Shown in pieces: positions 10,720 through 21,700 of a stretch of DNA of 64,000 bases. Numbering within the stretch: the stretch's first letter is position 1; the number at the start of each line of letters is the position of its first letter. Position numbers and translations under genes: made by a program. Source of the stretch: Clavaria fumosa. Its lineage: Eukaryota; Basidiomycota; Agaricomycetes; Agaricales; Clavariaceae. Below the pieces are notes generated by a model, which saw only the letters and a program-made list of their open reading frames with translations, was not told where the DNA came from and ran no database searches. The stretch is taken from assembly GCA_951802425.1 (NCBI GenBank), contig OX637798.1, positions 3,472,001 through 3,536,000 of the forward strand, read 5' to 3'.

Positions 10720-13029
10720 AGCCTACAATCATCCACCATTGTGGCTGGTCATCAGTAGAACCTCTTGGAACATGGTTCTATGTTCTAAGATAAGTGGTTT
10801 GGGAGAAGCATTAGCAATGGTGCTTCATTGACTAAGCACATTACCTGCCACATCCCTCTGTATTGCCTATAGGATCACTCTTATGTCACCAGAATGATTC
10901 TGTGGTTCTAGGTAATCTCTGACAAGTCCCATTGAAAGGATAATTCCTTACTCTTATTGTGAATAAGAGTAAATATGCAAACATTACAGTTAACTATGCA
11001 CATCTCATTGCATAATTGCATAGGCATATAAAGGATATATTGTAAGGATGTTATGTTTGTACTTTCAGGGTTTCAGTATGTATGCCCCTCAAAGTAGAGA
11101 CATTGCATGTAGCATTCTTATAGTCAAGTCATTATATCCACCTATGAGACTGTTCTATTGTACCATGTAGCATATAGGTGTATGTCTACATTTATTGTCT
11201 ACATGCCTACAAAGTGTCATGGGAAAGCAATAGGAACTGGCTGAGATATTTACAAAAGGAATTATTGTAAATATTGCACCAAAAATGCGAACTGTTATAG
11301 CATGCCAAGTTCCTGTTTAGTGTTGCCATGGTTTGGTTAATTTCGGTTAACCGATCCCAAACCGATCCCAAACCGATCTCAAATAAAATCTGTAAAATCG
11401 CAGAAAAATTAGAGTAGGTTTAAGATATGTGTAGAAATCTCCAGAAATATTTCCATAATTTTACAGAATTTATTGAAGTTTTAAAAGCATCGGTTTGAGT
11501 TCGGTTAACTGAAATTAACTGAACCGTGGCAACACTATTCCTGTTCAACTATTCTGCATATAGTATCAAACTATAGTTATATTTTATCTCTACCTATGTG
11601 CAAAGTTTCATGAGGATTGGATGAGAACTCATGGAGTTATTCACAGTTTGGTAAAACTTGTTGACAGTCAAAGTGCTGTACCTGCCTAGTTGGGACAGTC
11701 ATCCAGAGTCTTGGTCATCCATCCATCCTAAAGGGGGATGAATTTCACAGGGAGACCATATCTAGAAATTATTACTTAAGCAGGAGTGCTTAGATAATTG
11801 TTTATCCCTGTTATATCCCAAGGGCAAAGCCCTCTAGAGCCAAAATTGCCTAATTAGGAAGGTTTAAGCGGAGTTTGAACTTTAAAATCAAACCTTCGGT
11901 TTTGAAAGCCCACACACTGATTGGGATTACCTAATAATAGTTTTACTGTATCAGGCCAATGCACAGCCTCCTCTGAGTCACTCCAGCACAGTCTAGACTG
12001 TTTTGGATAAACCCAAATAGGGGAAATGACTCCATCTGACTCAATCTGACTCATTCTCTCAAAAACTCGAGTTGGGGAGAGTATAAAAATAGTAAATACT
12101 TATATGGCAAGAGTACATGCCTTATGCGATTATCTGAGTATTTTATTATGATTTTATATGCAATATTTGGCCATGTATCTCAAAATTACTGTATTTAGTA
12201 GATAGGCTTGAAACAATATAAATAGGCCACTGAAGGACATGTTCAGTAGCACCTACCTGACCCCAGAAACTGCCTGATCACCTTAGTCAGCTGAAGCTAA
12301 GAGCCAGCACCACTCCTAAAGGAGTTATTAATATATTTGTCCCACTGATGTCTAAATACCAGTGTGGACAAATAGTTGATTATCTCATCAATGCCTTGGG
12401 CTGGTGTGATGATTTTATTATGTAAGCATAGCCAGGCTATAGGGCTAATGACTGAGTGTCTAGTCACGCCGAAAGCTTATGTAAGACATGTGCTACGAAT
12501 ATTTTTGTGCTTAGGTAATTTTACTGTGTTGTAACTGATGTCTTGCTTTGTATTATAGGTATTAGATATAAACAATTTATATCTAAAGAAGGAATAGGAA
12601 TTTGGTCAAGGTATAAGAGAGTGAAAGGGAGATAGGATAGAGAGGGTATCAGAGATTTAATGTTGGAAGGATCTCCTATTCCATTGGAGAGATATGAATA
12701 TTGTCATAGTACAGTATTCATATGAATAGACTTAAGTATTTAATATCTCATTATTGGTTGGATATTAAAGCAAGGTGTAAGAGGATGAAATAGTCGAGAT
12801 TACTATGGGAATCCTTTGGTCAATTACCCTTGTTTGAGATATTGATGCTTGAGTCACTATAGAATATTTCTATTTGCTGCCCACATTAGCAATGCCTTGT
12901 AGACAATATTAAGGTTATCTTAGTATCTGTTTACAGGAAGGTGTGCAACCAGAAGCTCAATTGGGACATTGAGCTTGCCTAGTAATAATATTTGAGGTTC
13001 CTATTAGGGTTAACTTCAGTTTCCCTTAC
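10720..13029. other. unassigned AT-rich insertion inside gypsy pol
   Basis: The RNase H part (13030 and up) and the integrase part (10719 and down) of one pol gene are separated here by 2.3 kb unrelated to pol. Only short ORFs are present. It contains MITE 3 and a small hairpin (TTACTCTTATTGTGAATAAGAGTAA, around 10947-10972). I could not identify its ends or a target duplication; a solo LTR or a non-autonomous element is possible. Confidence 0.45.
11318..11537. mobile_element. hAT-type MITE 3 (TIR TAGTGTTGCCAYGGTT)
   Basis: Imperfect inverted repeats begin TAGTGTTGCCATGG on the left and TAGTGTTGCCACGG on the complement of the right end. They continue with GGTTAA and ACCGAT words. An exact 8-bp duplication TTCCTGTT flanks the element at 11310-11317 and 11538-11545. 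No coding capacity. Confidence 0.88.
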
Positions 13030-14334
13030 TTAAATATTATTATTCACAGGTAGCAAACCTGGTTCCATAACAACTTCTGTTTCTGGGAAAACCCACACCA
13101 GTGCATCCTCCTCTATCATCTCTCCATAGTCCAGTCTCCATGAGAGCACATCCACCTTTGTGTTTGACTTTCCAGTCTGATACTTTATTTTGAAGTCAAA
13201 GCACTGGAGCTCCCCAACCCAATGGACCTGCCTTGGCTTCAACTTCTGGGGCTTCCGGAAGTACTGGAGGTTCACATGGTCCATCCAGATTTTGATCATC
13301 TCATCTGCTCCAATGAGGTATGCCCACCACTTGTGAAGTGCCCAAATCACAGCCAAGAACTCTTTGTCATACACATCATAGTTCTTCTCAGCTGCAGTGA
13401 GGGCCTTGGAGATATAGTCTACAACTCTCCAAGTCCCATCCACCTGCTGCTGCGAGAGAACTCCTCCAGTCACCAAGTTGCTCACATCTGTTTCTACCTT
13501 CCACCTCCCTTTGTCTTGTGGTAGAGCCAAGACTGGGGCTGATACTAGTGCCAGGCAGAGATCTCAGAAGGCTGCTTCCTCCTCCTCCTCCCATCTCCAT
13601 GGGACCTTCCCTGTCAACTGGAAGAGTGGCTTTGCCCAGGCAGAAAGGTTCAGGATGTGCCGGCAGAGGTAGTTCAGCATCCCATTGAATCTTTGTACCT
13701 CTTTCACATTCCTTGGTCTGGGCCAGTTACGGACTGTTGTGCCTTTAGCCAGGTCATGCTCCAAATGGTTGTGGGAGATTTTCATCCCAAGGAAGAGGAC
13801 CTCATCCTTCTCAAACTCACACTTGCTGAGTCTGAGCCACAGCCCATTCTCCCTGAACTTCCACAAGACCCGATCCATCCAGTACTGATGTGTTGCCAAA
13901 TCCTCTGCAAACACAATCACATCATCCACATAAGCTCAGACATGTCCTCCCGCAATCTCCTCCCTCAACACATGATTCATGAAGTGCTGGAAGGTGGCTG
14001 GTGCATTCTGCAGTCCAAACCACATGACAGCTGGTTCAAAGAGTCCACGAGGTGTCAAGAAGGCACAGCAGTGCTGGTGCTCTGGCCAGACCTGCATGGA
14101 TGGGAAACCTCCCTTCGCATCAATCTTAGAATAGATGGTTGCCCCCTTCAACACATCCACAGTGTCTCGGATGAGGGGGAGGGGGTACTTGTCTTTAATG
14201 AGATGTGCATTAAGCCTCGAGTAGTTGATAATCAGTTGCAGTTTGTCCTTCATGTGTTTGAAGAAGAAGGGGCTCACATACAGGGATTTCAAAGGTTGGA
14301 TATGTCCAGATGCCAACTGCTCATCCACCCCCAA
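13030..14334 (-). pseudogene. gypsy reverse transcriptase / RNase H (outer element)
   Basis: A single minus-strand frame runs from 14334 to a stop at 13030, broken by two in-frame TGA codons (13936-13938 and 13564-13566). RT features are SPFFF, IYSKIDAKGGF (motif A Asp), QNAPATFQHFMN and AYVDD (motif C) just after the first stop. RNase H follows with KVETDVSNLVTGGVL and YDKEFLAVIWALHKWW. Both stops sit where Arg (CGA) would be expected. The frame ends at about 13030, where the insertion splits pol. In the intact element it would copy the RNA genome into DNA. Confidence 0.85.
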
Positions 14335-14749
14335 GACTCCTCACCCCACAACTCATCAGAAGAGTCTGAGAAGTCAGACTCACCCATGAACCCAAGGGCG
14401 ACCCTCAGGATGAGAGGCGAACTGACCATCCCAAATCCCAGCCTCTAGGGATATCTCTCGCAAATCCCACACAGCACTGAGAGGGCCCTTGTTGTCCAGA
14501 GTAGAAGAGGGGAGGGAGGAATAGGTGGGGGGGAGGTCAACAGTAGGAAGGGAGGGTGACGGAGGAGGCGCCACCAACAGGGCACCCAGAGGTTGAAGAT
14601 CTGGGCCTGAGGATGGTAAGCAGGATGTACAGGACCAGAACCGATTCCAGCCCAGTCCTGCCCACCTTGGTACCAAGTACCCTGATCACCCCAGGGGGTG
14701 GTGGCCCAGGCAGTAGGTGAGGGAGAATGGGGAGGAGCCCAATCCCAAC

Positions 14750-15053
14750 TTATGAAGGATCAGACTCACCAGAGACAGAGAGAAGCAACTTGGCTAACTC
14801 ACCATGAGGGTCATTGAGGAGGTCACAGATACGACGATAGGGACCTTGGGTCAAGGAGCAATCCTTGACAAGGTGGGAAGGATCCCCACAAGTGAAACAT
14901 TGGTCGAGGACTCAGTAAAGGTCCACATCGGCAGGGACGAGTTGAACCCACCAATGGAAGGTATCGCAGGAGAGTTTAACCCCAGTATGGGGAGCAAAGA
15001 GGGAGGAGCTATGGAAGAACTCGATGAGGTGGTGACCTTGGAAGCACATAGCA
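14750..15053 (-). pseudogene. gypsy Gag C-terminus with CCHC zinc knuckle (outer element)
   Basis: On the minus strand from an ATG at about 15053, the frame reads GHHLIEFFHSS ... ADVDLY-stop-VLDQ, then CFTCGDPSHLVKDC, an exact CX2CX4HX4C retroviral nucleocapsid knuckle, and stops with TAA at 14750-14752. The internal stop (14912-14914) is TGA at a likely former CGA. The frame is short; the N-terminal Gag part could not be traced upstream. Confidence 0.7.
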
Positions 15054-15119
15054 GGCAGACTCTGAAGAGACGGCGAGAGGAGGAGGGCCCTCCTTTTATC
15101 CAGTAACTACCACAGGCTG

Positions 15120-15610
15120 ATCTCAACCTCAATTAGGCAAACCACTATCCATCAGACACGATCACCCCTAAGAAGATCTCTGATCAAAGATCAGTTTCAC
15201 TTGATCACTACATCACATTGATTGATCAAGTGATCATGACTCAGAGCAGCTTGATCACGGATCATCTGATCCTCTGATCTAATCCCCAACAAGATCAGAT
15301 GCAGCTGACCATGATGTAATGCATTGAAGTGGGGACCCTACTCAATCACTGACGACATCATCATCACAAGGATCCCAACAAGGATCGACACTGCTCATAC
15401 TCAGCATTCCAGTGCAAGTGTGCAGCTTTCCTGATCATCTATCAGTTCTGATATTTAATCAATGACTCATCCATCATGTACAGCCCATAGTTAGAGTATA
15501 TAAGACCTGGGACCAGCCCCACATGTACCCTAGCTTCGATCTTTTCATCTATACACTTACTTGAGAGAGCTCAACTAAGTCTGACAGCAAACGTTGCTGC
15601 TGAGAACTTC
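15120..15610 (+). promoter_or_regulatory. LTR-like promoter region with GATC-rich block and TATA box
   Basis: Between 15130 and 15300 the words GATCA and TGATC recur more than ten times. A TATATAAG box lies at 15497-15504, about 110 bp before an ATG at 15611. The arrangement resembles the U3-R-U5 of a plus-strand retroelement, but neither a second LTR nor TG/CA ends were identified. Confidence 0.35.
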
Positions 15611-16162
15611 ATGCTGGAAGGATTCGTCTTCCCACCTTTAAGGTCACAAGTCATCCCTCCTGAGAGTTTCACCAGCCACCCATTGATTGAGCAGAACCTC
15701 TATCGGTTCAAGTATTACCAGTGGTATACAAGGACTTGGATAAAGGACCGACTCCTCAGAGCCAATCCACAGACCTATTACCAGACACTTCAACTACTGC
15801 AGGAGTATTCCCTGCACATCGAGAGACAAGTCCGACAGGACTATCAACTAGCATTAGAAACTGAACAGACACTTCACTCTACCCTTGCACACCAAAGGGG
15901 TTTTGCTGTCACAAGCCCGACAGGGCTGCAGGTGGGGCAACATGGTCTGCCATCTCAGGCCCTGGTGGTGGTGATGGGGTCTGGGGTACATTGGTTACTG
16001 GTGAATCGGGGGGGAGCTGGGCTCGACCTGGTCTCAGTCTTAGATGCTGTAAATAAAGTTCCAGGCCTTGGGCACTCAGGATTTCTTCGATCTCTTAGCA
16101 GTCCTGTCCTCTCAGGCTGCTCTTCTATGTACTTAGGTACCTATAGAACTCTTATTCTATGA
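15611..16162 (+). CDS. hypothetical ORF downstream of LTR-like promoter
   Basis: The ATG at 15611 opens 183 codons. The first 95 residues look protein-like (aromatic and Gln-rich, for example YRFKYYQWYTRTWIKDR and QTYYQTLQLLQEYSLHIE). The rest is Gly/Val/Ser-rich and may be read-through. It lies antisense to the outer gypsy in the stretch where its gag 5' part should be, so it probably belongs to a further truncated insertion. No family recognised. Confidence 0.3.
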   Translation: MLEGFVFPPLRSQVIPPESFTSHPLIEQNLYRFKYYQWYTRTWIKDRLLRANPQTYYQTLQLLQEYSLHIERQVRQDYQLALETEQTLHSTLAHQRGFAVTSPTGLQVGQHGLPSQALVVVMGSGVHWLLVNRGGAGLDLVSVLDAVNKVPGLGHSGFLRSLSSPVLSGCSSMYLGTYRTLIL

Positions 16163-16540
16163 AGCTATTGCTAGTGTGGGGCCCAAATGGTGTCCCAGGT
16201 GGTCACTCCACAACTCTTAATGAGTTGCCCATGCGCCCTTCTGACAATGGTGACAGAGCAAGGGCCCTGTCCACTGGACCAGGAAACTACTAGAAGACTA
16301 TGTAGAGGGCCTTTCTTGCCCTGTACACTAAACAATTCACTGGGAGGAGTACAGTGGCTGTGCTCTGGGTTGGGTCACATGTATCTATACACAGTAAAAA
16401 TTTCATGTGGTTCTGTTGCACACTGTGGGCAGGGTAAAGAGATAGAGGATGAGGGGGATAAGCTGTGACAGAGTGTGACAGTTTGAGATAGGGGTCCAGG
16501 CTAGCCAGGTTAGGACACGGGGCTAGGGTGGATGGGTGTG

Positions 16541-16552
16541 ATGTTAGTATTG
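16541..16552 (-). promoter_or_regulatory. putative self-priming PBS of outer gypsy element
   Basis: Immediately inside the 5' LTR the sense strand reads CAATACTAACAT. It is a perfect 12/12 reverse complement of ATGTTAGTATTG within the same LTR (plus 16604-16615), which lies shortly downstream of the LTR TATA box. No tRNA-type TGG-initial PBS is present. This fits Tf1-like self-priming. Confidence 0.5.
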
Positions 16553-16646
16553 TGTCAGACTTAGTCTCATGCTTCACACAGCTTAATGTAAGGTCGATGA
16601 TGACAATACTAACATAAGGGGAAAAGGGTACAAGTAGGAAAAAGAC
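16553..16646 (-). repeat. 5' LTR of outer gypsy, first fragment
   Basis: It starts TGTCAGACTTAGTCTCATGC and matches 8898-8991. It is broken at about 16647 by about 120 bp of foreign DNA carrying the second gypsy element; the rest of the LTR resumes at about 24533. Confidence 0.85.
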
Positions 16647-16760
16647 ATCTATACTACAATTTAACATCGATCACGTGATACAAGACAAAAGCACATGATA
16701 CAAACGACAAACCTCAAGCCTCAAGCCTCATTTTGGTGGGGCCCCCCGAGCGCAGTGAGG
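16647..16760. other. short foreign segment between the LTR fragment and the inner gypsy
   Basis: This segment, with 24466-24532 on the other side, is not part of the LTR. It starts CTATACTAC and the far side ends GTAGTATATATAG, a possible inverted pair. It includes GGGGCCCCCCGAGCGCAG. It probably represents a small element that inserted first and was then hit by the inner gypsy. Confidence 0.4.
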
Positions 16761-16765
16761 GTGGG

Positions 16766-17490
16766 TGTCAAGGTCCTAACAAGGTTAGCGGCGAAGGGGT
16801 TAGCAGAGCGGAGCGGAGATATTCTATCGGAGTCCGGTCGGAGTCCGATATCGGAGAAACGGAGAAGTAAACACAAGGAAGAGAGACTTATGGGACTGCG
16901 GCCTCAACGTATGTGTTGTGCCACTGCGTATATACATGTCCCTATTTATCAAACAAGAACAATACCTAAAGGAGGATTAGAACACAAGTCAAAACTCCGA
17001 AGTTGATCGGAGTCCGTCGGAGTTGGTCGGAGTTGATCGGATGACGTGGAGAACGTCGAGGACGATGAGGACAAAAGCTCAGAGATGTTTTTAGGATCAA
17101 GAGATGTTAATATTCGAACTGAGGAGCAGGGAGATACAGGTGGAAACTTATACTGCAAGGACAGAGTATAGGAGTAATGTGAAACAATGTACTTATCAAA
17201 TTACTAGGAGAGTTTCACCACTTGTGCCTGTGCAATTTTCTTGGAACAAAGAAACAACAACAAAAGCGACTCCCAAGGGTCAAGGGTATCCTCTCAGTAG
17301 TGAACAGAATGAGGGGATGGAGGGAGAAGGTTCTAGAACGAAGTCCGAATGGTCTGGAGGTCGGCGGAGTAAAGTCCGATGAAGATGCGGAGCGGGGCGT
17401 ACGGAGTTACGGCAGAGCGGATCGGAGTTGGTACAGAGTTCAGAGTCCGGGGCAGGGATAGTGCTTATGCAAGCGGATGGGGTCGTAACA
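16766..17490 (-). repeat. 3' LTR of inner gypsy
   Basis: It has TGTCAAGG and CGTAACA ends (plus strand) and aligns base for base with 23736-24460 without gaps. Of the 18 differences, 15 are CpG/TpG or CpG/CpA. The next internal bases (17491-17505) form the polypurine tract on the minus strand. Confidence 0.95.
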
Positions 17491-17505
17491 GTATTCCCCT
17501 CTTAG
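17491..17505 (-). promoter_or_regulatory. polypurine tract of inner gypsy
   Basis: The minus strand reads CCTAAGAGGGGAATAC directly upstream of the 3' LTR, the usual place where plus-strand DNA synthesis is primed. Confidence 0.7.
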
Positions 17506-17718
17506 GGTCGAACCCCTGAGACCCTGTGGCCAAAGTCCGCGTGAACACGTGGCTCCCATATCAAGTTAGCACCGGAGTTTCGTGGCGCTTCGATTGGAGT
17601 CCGAATTTTTTTTGGGGGTTAAAACGATTGTGTGCGTCGCACTCCGCTTTTCCCTTCCTTAACTCATCACTCCCACCACTCGCCCCTAACACGGGCAATT
17701 CCTTTCAAAAAACTTATC

Positions 17719-18288
17719 ATGTCCAACACGCAATCGACGCCCGGAGCCGGGCCCAGTCGCCCCTCCCGCCCTCGCCCACAACCCGTCGTCGCCGCCCCCA
17801 CGCAACCTCGCGCGGAGTCGGAGGAGGATAGGGCGGAGATGTGGGTGCTGCGGGGTTGGCGGATGGAGGAGGAGATTAAAAATTTGATGCAGGCCACGCA
17901 TAGCGTGGTCCTGAGGGGGGTGTTTGCGATGGAGGAGTGGAGGGCGGAGGCCGCAGCGGAGCGGAAGGCCGTGGCGGAGGATCGGAAGATTCTCCGCGGG
18001 ATTTTGGAGAAGTGGGGGAAAAGGATGGAGGTGGCGGAGAAGGCGGAGGCAGCAGAGGAGGTGAGGAAGGAGAAGGCGGAGGTTCTGAGGGCGGAGGCAG
18101 AGGACATGGTGGTGGAGGTGACGGGGAAGGAGAAGGAGAAGGGAAAGGCGAAGGAGGTGGGGTCGGAGAAAGAGGCGGAGGAAGAGGCGGAGGCGGAGGC
18201 GGAGGTAGGAGAAGTGGGAGCGGAGTCCGGGCTTAAGGAGCCCGAAGGAATTTTGCAGGCGTCGCCCGGCTCGCCCCCCTCCGCCTAA
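17719..18288 (+). CDS. antisense ORF between pol and 3' LTR, coiled-coil charged protein
   Basis: The ATG at 17719 opens 189 codons against the direction of gag and pol. The protein has a Pro/Ser/Arg-rich N-terminus, a central segment with a Trp/Met/Glu pattern (MWVLRGWRMEEEIKNLMQ), and a long Glu/Ala/Lys/Arg stretch that should form coiled coil, ending in a Pro/Ser tail. A pyrimidine-rich leader precedes the ATG, and AATAAA-type signals follow the stop at once, so it looks like a self-contained transcription unit. Similar antisense or extra ORFs near the 3' LTR are known from some plant gypsy lineages; I do not recognise this family. It could also be a fortuitous frame in purine-rich DNA. 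Confidence 0.5.
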   Translation: MSNTQSTPGAGPSRPSRPRPQPVVAAPTQPRAESEEDRAEMWVLRGWRMEEEIKNLMQATHSVVLRGVFAMEEWRAEAAAERKAVAEDRKILRGILEKWGKRMEVAEKAEAAEEVRKEKAEVLRAEAEDMVVEVTGKEKEKGKAKEVGSEKEAEEEAEAEAEVGEVGAESGLKEPEGILQASPGSPPSA

Positions 18289-18701
18289 ATAAAAAATAAA
18301 AATTTTATATACTTGTATTTATTGTTTCTTTTTTCTTTTCTTTTTTATAAATTTTTTTGTTTTTTATCTTTGAACTTGAGTGAAAAGTAAGCGGAGTGAA
18401 AGGAAAATAAAGTAAGACAATACGGAGAAGACGAAGAGAGGTTCGGAGTTGGACTTGGGAGAAAAAATCAAAGGTTCGGAGTTTACGGAGAAAAGGAATA
18501 AGAAGAAAGGAGGTTTTTTAGAGTTTTCGGAGTTTTTGGAGGCAGGAACAGAGAGAGAGACGGAGAGACAGAAATATGGATTATTATTATTTTTTTTGGG
18601 AGAAGACGGAGAAGCAAGAGATGGAGTAGTATAGAACAGAAAATGTACGTAAGTAGGAGCATAAGAGAGATTTCGGGGTATCGGAGTGAACGGAGAAAGG
18701 T
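18289..18701. other. non-coding segment between antisense ORF and pol
   Basis: A T-rich block with several AATAAA-like words (18289-18370) is followed by purine-rich DNA with many CGGAG and GGAGA words. No gene seen. Confidence 0.6.
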
Positions 18702-21700
18702 CTAGAGGGTATTGAGAGGTCCGGGCTTGTTCGGATAAGCTTGGTGGAAATCCGAAACGGCCTCGGAGGCATGGACAAGTTCCGTAGCGGGAAGCCAGGA
18801 TGTTTCCTCATCGGTTCCTTCATATCCGGACCACCGCACCAGGTATAGGAGTTTGCAGGTGCAGCGTTTGTCGATCTTGGAGTCGAGCACTTCGGAGATT
18901 TTGTGCTCTAAGTCTCCATCGATCTCTACCGGAGGAGGCGGGGTGATGGTACGATTCGGAATTGTATTCGGAGTGACTGGCTCCAGCATGGAAATGTGGA
19001 AGACAGGGTGGACGGCTCGCATGGCCTTGGGGAGTCGGAGTACGAAGGAGTGCGAACCGGCCTCTCCGATGATCTCGAAAGGTCCGAGGAACTTGTCGGA
19101 GAGTTTTTTGGAGGGTCTGGTCGTACGGAAAAACTTCGCCTTTACGTATACTCGGTTTCCGACCTTAAACTCCGGTGCCGGAGTCCGACGTTTGTCCGCC
19201 GGACCCTGATAGCGACTCTGCGCTTCGGCGATTTGGTTACGGAGTTCTTGGTGCAGCTGATCCAAGTCTACAGCGAGCTCTCGGGCACGGACCGAAGTTA
19301 CTTCGCGTTCGGGAAATACCGAGATATTCGGATGATAACCCTTGTTCGCGAAGAATGGAGAAACCCCAGTGGTGGCGCTCGGGGCATTGTTGTAGGCAAA
19401 CTCGGCGAGGGGTAGAAGCTGCGACCAGTTGTCCTGCTGGTAATTGCAGTAACAACGGAGGTATTGTTCCAACGTCTGGTTAGTCTGCTCCGTCTGTCCG
19501 TCGCCCTCCGGATGATATCTGGAGGTGAAGTGTAAAGTCATGTCCAGGACTTTACCCAACGAGCGAAAAAAACGGGAAACGAACTCGGAGCCGTGATCGG
19601 AGGTGACATGCGACGGAACTCCATGTTTCGAGAAGACGTGGAATACGAATAGATGGGCCAACTCCACGGAGTTCACTTCGTCGGTTGTCGGGATGAAGAT
19701 TCCCTGCTTCGTAAACCTATCAACAACCACCAATATTGCGGTAAAACCGGAGCTCTCAGGGAGTTGCTTGATGAAATCCATCGAAATGGAATTCCACGGT
19801 TTCTCGGGTATGGGTAGCTGCTTGAGCATTCCATATGGCTTATGCCGAGGGGCTTTCGCCCTACCACAAGTCGTGCAAGACTTGCAAAAGTCCGATACGA
19901 ATCCTCGGAGTTTTGGCCAGGTATAATCCCTGAAGACCAAGGCCGTAGTCTTGGTCCGACCAAAATGTCCGGCGAGTGGGTGATCATGTCTCGCGCGTAA
20001 AACGCGGAGTCGGAGGTCATTGACGTCCGGTACATAAATCCGTCCGCGCTCGCGGAGAAGTCCGTCGTCGTCCATGGACCACTTAGGGTCCGCGGAGTTC
20101 GAGTGGAGGTCTTCTAGGATCGGGACGATCACAGGATCGAGCAAGAGTCCAGACCGGATGTCCTCTCGGAGTTGATGATCGTCAATCACAAACGACGCGC
20201 GGAGTGCGGGTACGTAAAGCGACGAAGCTCGGAGAGACGATATCAATTGTTCACCGGAGAACATCGGCCAGAGGTTTTGCGGATTGACGCGGGCATAGTC
20301 GCTATCCCCCTCTTTGGGATAGACGTCCCAACGTCTAGTCAACGCATCGGGTTTCATTCCGAGGCGCCCGGGGCGGAATCGGATCACGAAATTGAACTGG
20401 GAAAGGAACTCCGACCACCTGGCTTGACGCCGGGTGAGCAGGCGGACCGTGGAGAAGTACTCTAGGTTCTTGTGGTCGGTAACAACGTCGACCGGAACTT
20501 CAGAACCTTTGAGATAGTGCCTCCAAGTGGTAAACGCCTCAAATATAGCGAGAAGTTCCTTATCGTGGGTGTCATAGTTCAGTTCGGAGACGCCTAGGGT
20601 GCGGGAATGAAAAGCGATAGGGTGGACTTCACCGTCGGAGGTGACCATAGAAAGTATCGCGGCGACAGCGTAGTCCGAGGCATCCGTTTCGACTATCAGC
20701 GGAGCTCCAGGTATGAAGTGCGAGAGGATCGGAGCCGTGGAGAACGCGGTTTTTAGATAGTCAAATGCAGACTGGCAATCGTCGGACCACTGCCACTCGA
20801 TGTTTTTATGCGTCAAGCGGTTCATCGGAGCGACGATCTCGGAATAGCCATGGACGAAGCGGCGGTAGAAATTGGTGAACCCGAGGAAGGACTGGACATC
20901 CTTGACCTTCCGCGGAGTCGGCCAATCCTGTATAGTTTTCACTTTAGCCATGTCCATAGAAAGTCCGGACGGAGACAAAACAAATCTGAGATACTCCACA
21001 GTTTCAGCGTGAAATTCACACTTAGCCGGGTTCAGGAAGAGACCGTGCTCCCGGAGCCTTCGGAGTACCTCTCGGACGTGCTCAACGTGTTGTTTCAGAT
21101 CCTCGGAGTAAATTAGGATGTCGTCGAGGTAGACGACCATGAACGTGTCGAGAAGGTCGGAGAATATGTCGTTCATAAAGTGCTGGAATGTGGCGGGCGC
21201 GTTTGTGAGCCCGAAAGGCATCACACACCATTCAAAGGATCCGTATCGGGTGCGGAATGCGGTCTTCCATTCGTCACCCTCAGCGATACGGACCAGGTGA
21301 TACGCGTGTCGGAGGTTGAGTTTTGTATAGATTCGGGCTTTTCCTGGAACGTCGAGAAGATCTTTAGTCAGCGGGAGCGGATAACGGTCTTTTTTGGTCA
21401 ATTTATTGAGACCACGGAAATCAACGCATAATCGGAGTGTTCCGTTCTTCTTCCGGACAAAGAGCACAGGTGCTCCGTGCGGAGAACGGCTTGGACGGAT
21501 AAATCCGATACAGAGGTGCTCGTCCAAAAACTTGCGGAGTTCGCTGAGTTCGGACTGCGACAGAGAGTAGACCGCACCTGGCGGAGGGGATTGGCCATCC
21601 AGCAGGTTGATCTTTAAATCATACGGTCGATGCGGAGCAAGGGTATCTGCCTTCTTTTTACTGAAGACATCTGGGAAGTCCTTGTACTCCTCCGGAACGG

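Noticed and set aside
10720..13029. Solo LTR beginning TGTTAGGG near 10669
   Set aside because: No complementary CA-ending border or 5-bp duplication could be matched at the other side.
15240..15300. GATC cluster as a Dam-type origin or regulatory region
   Set aside because: Eukaryotic context; GATC clusters have no such role known here. Kept only as a compositional oddity.
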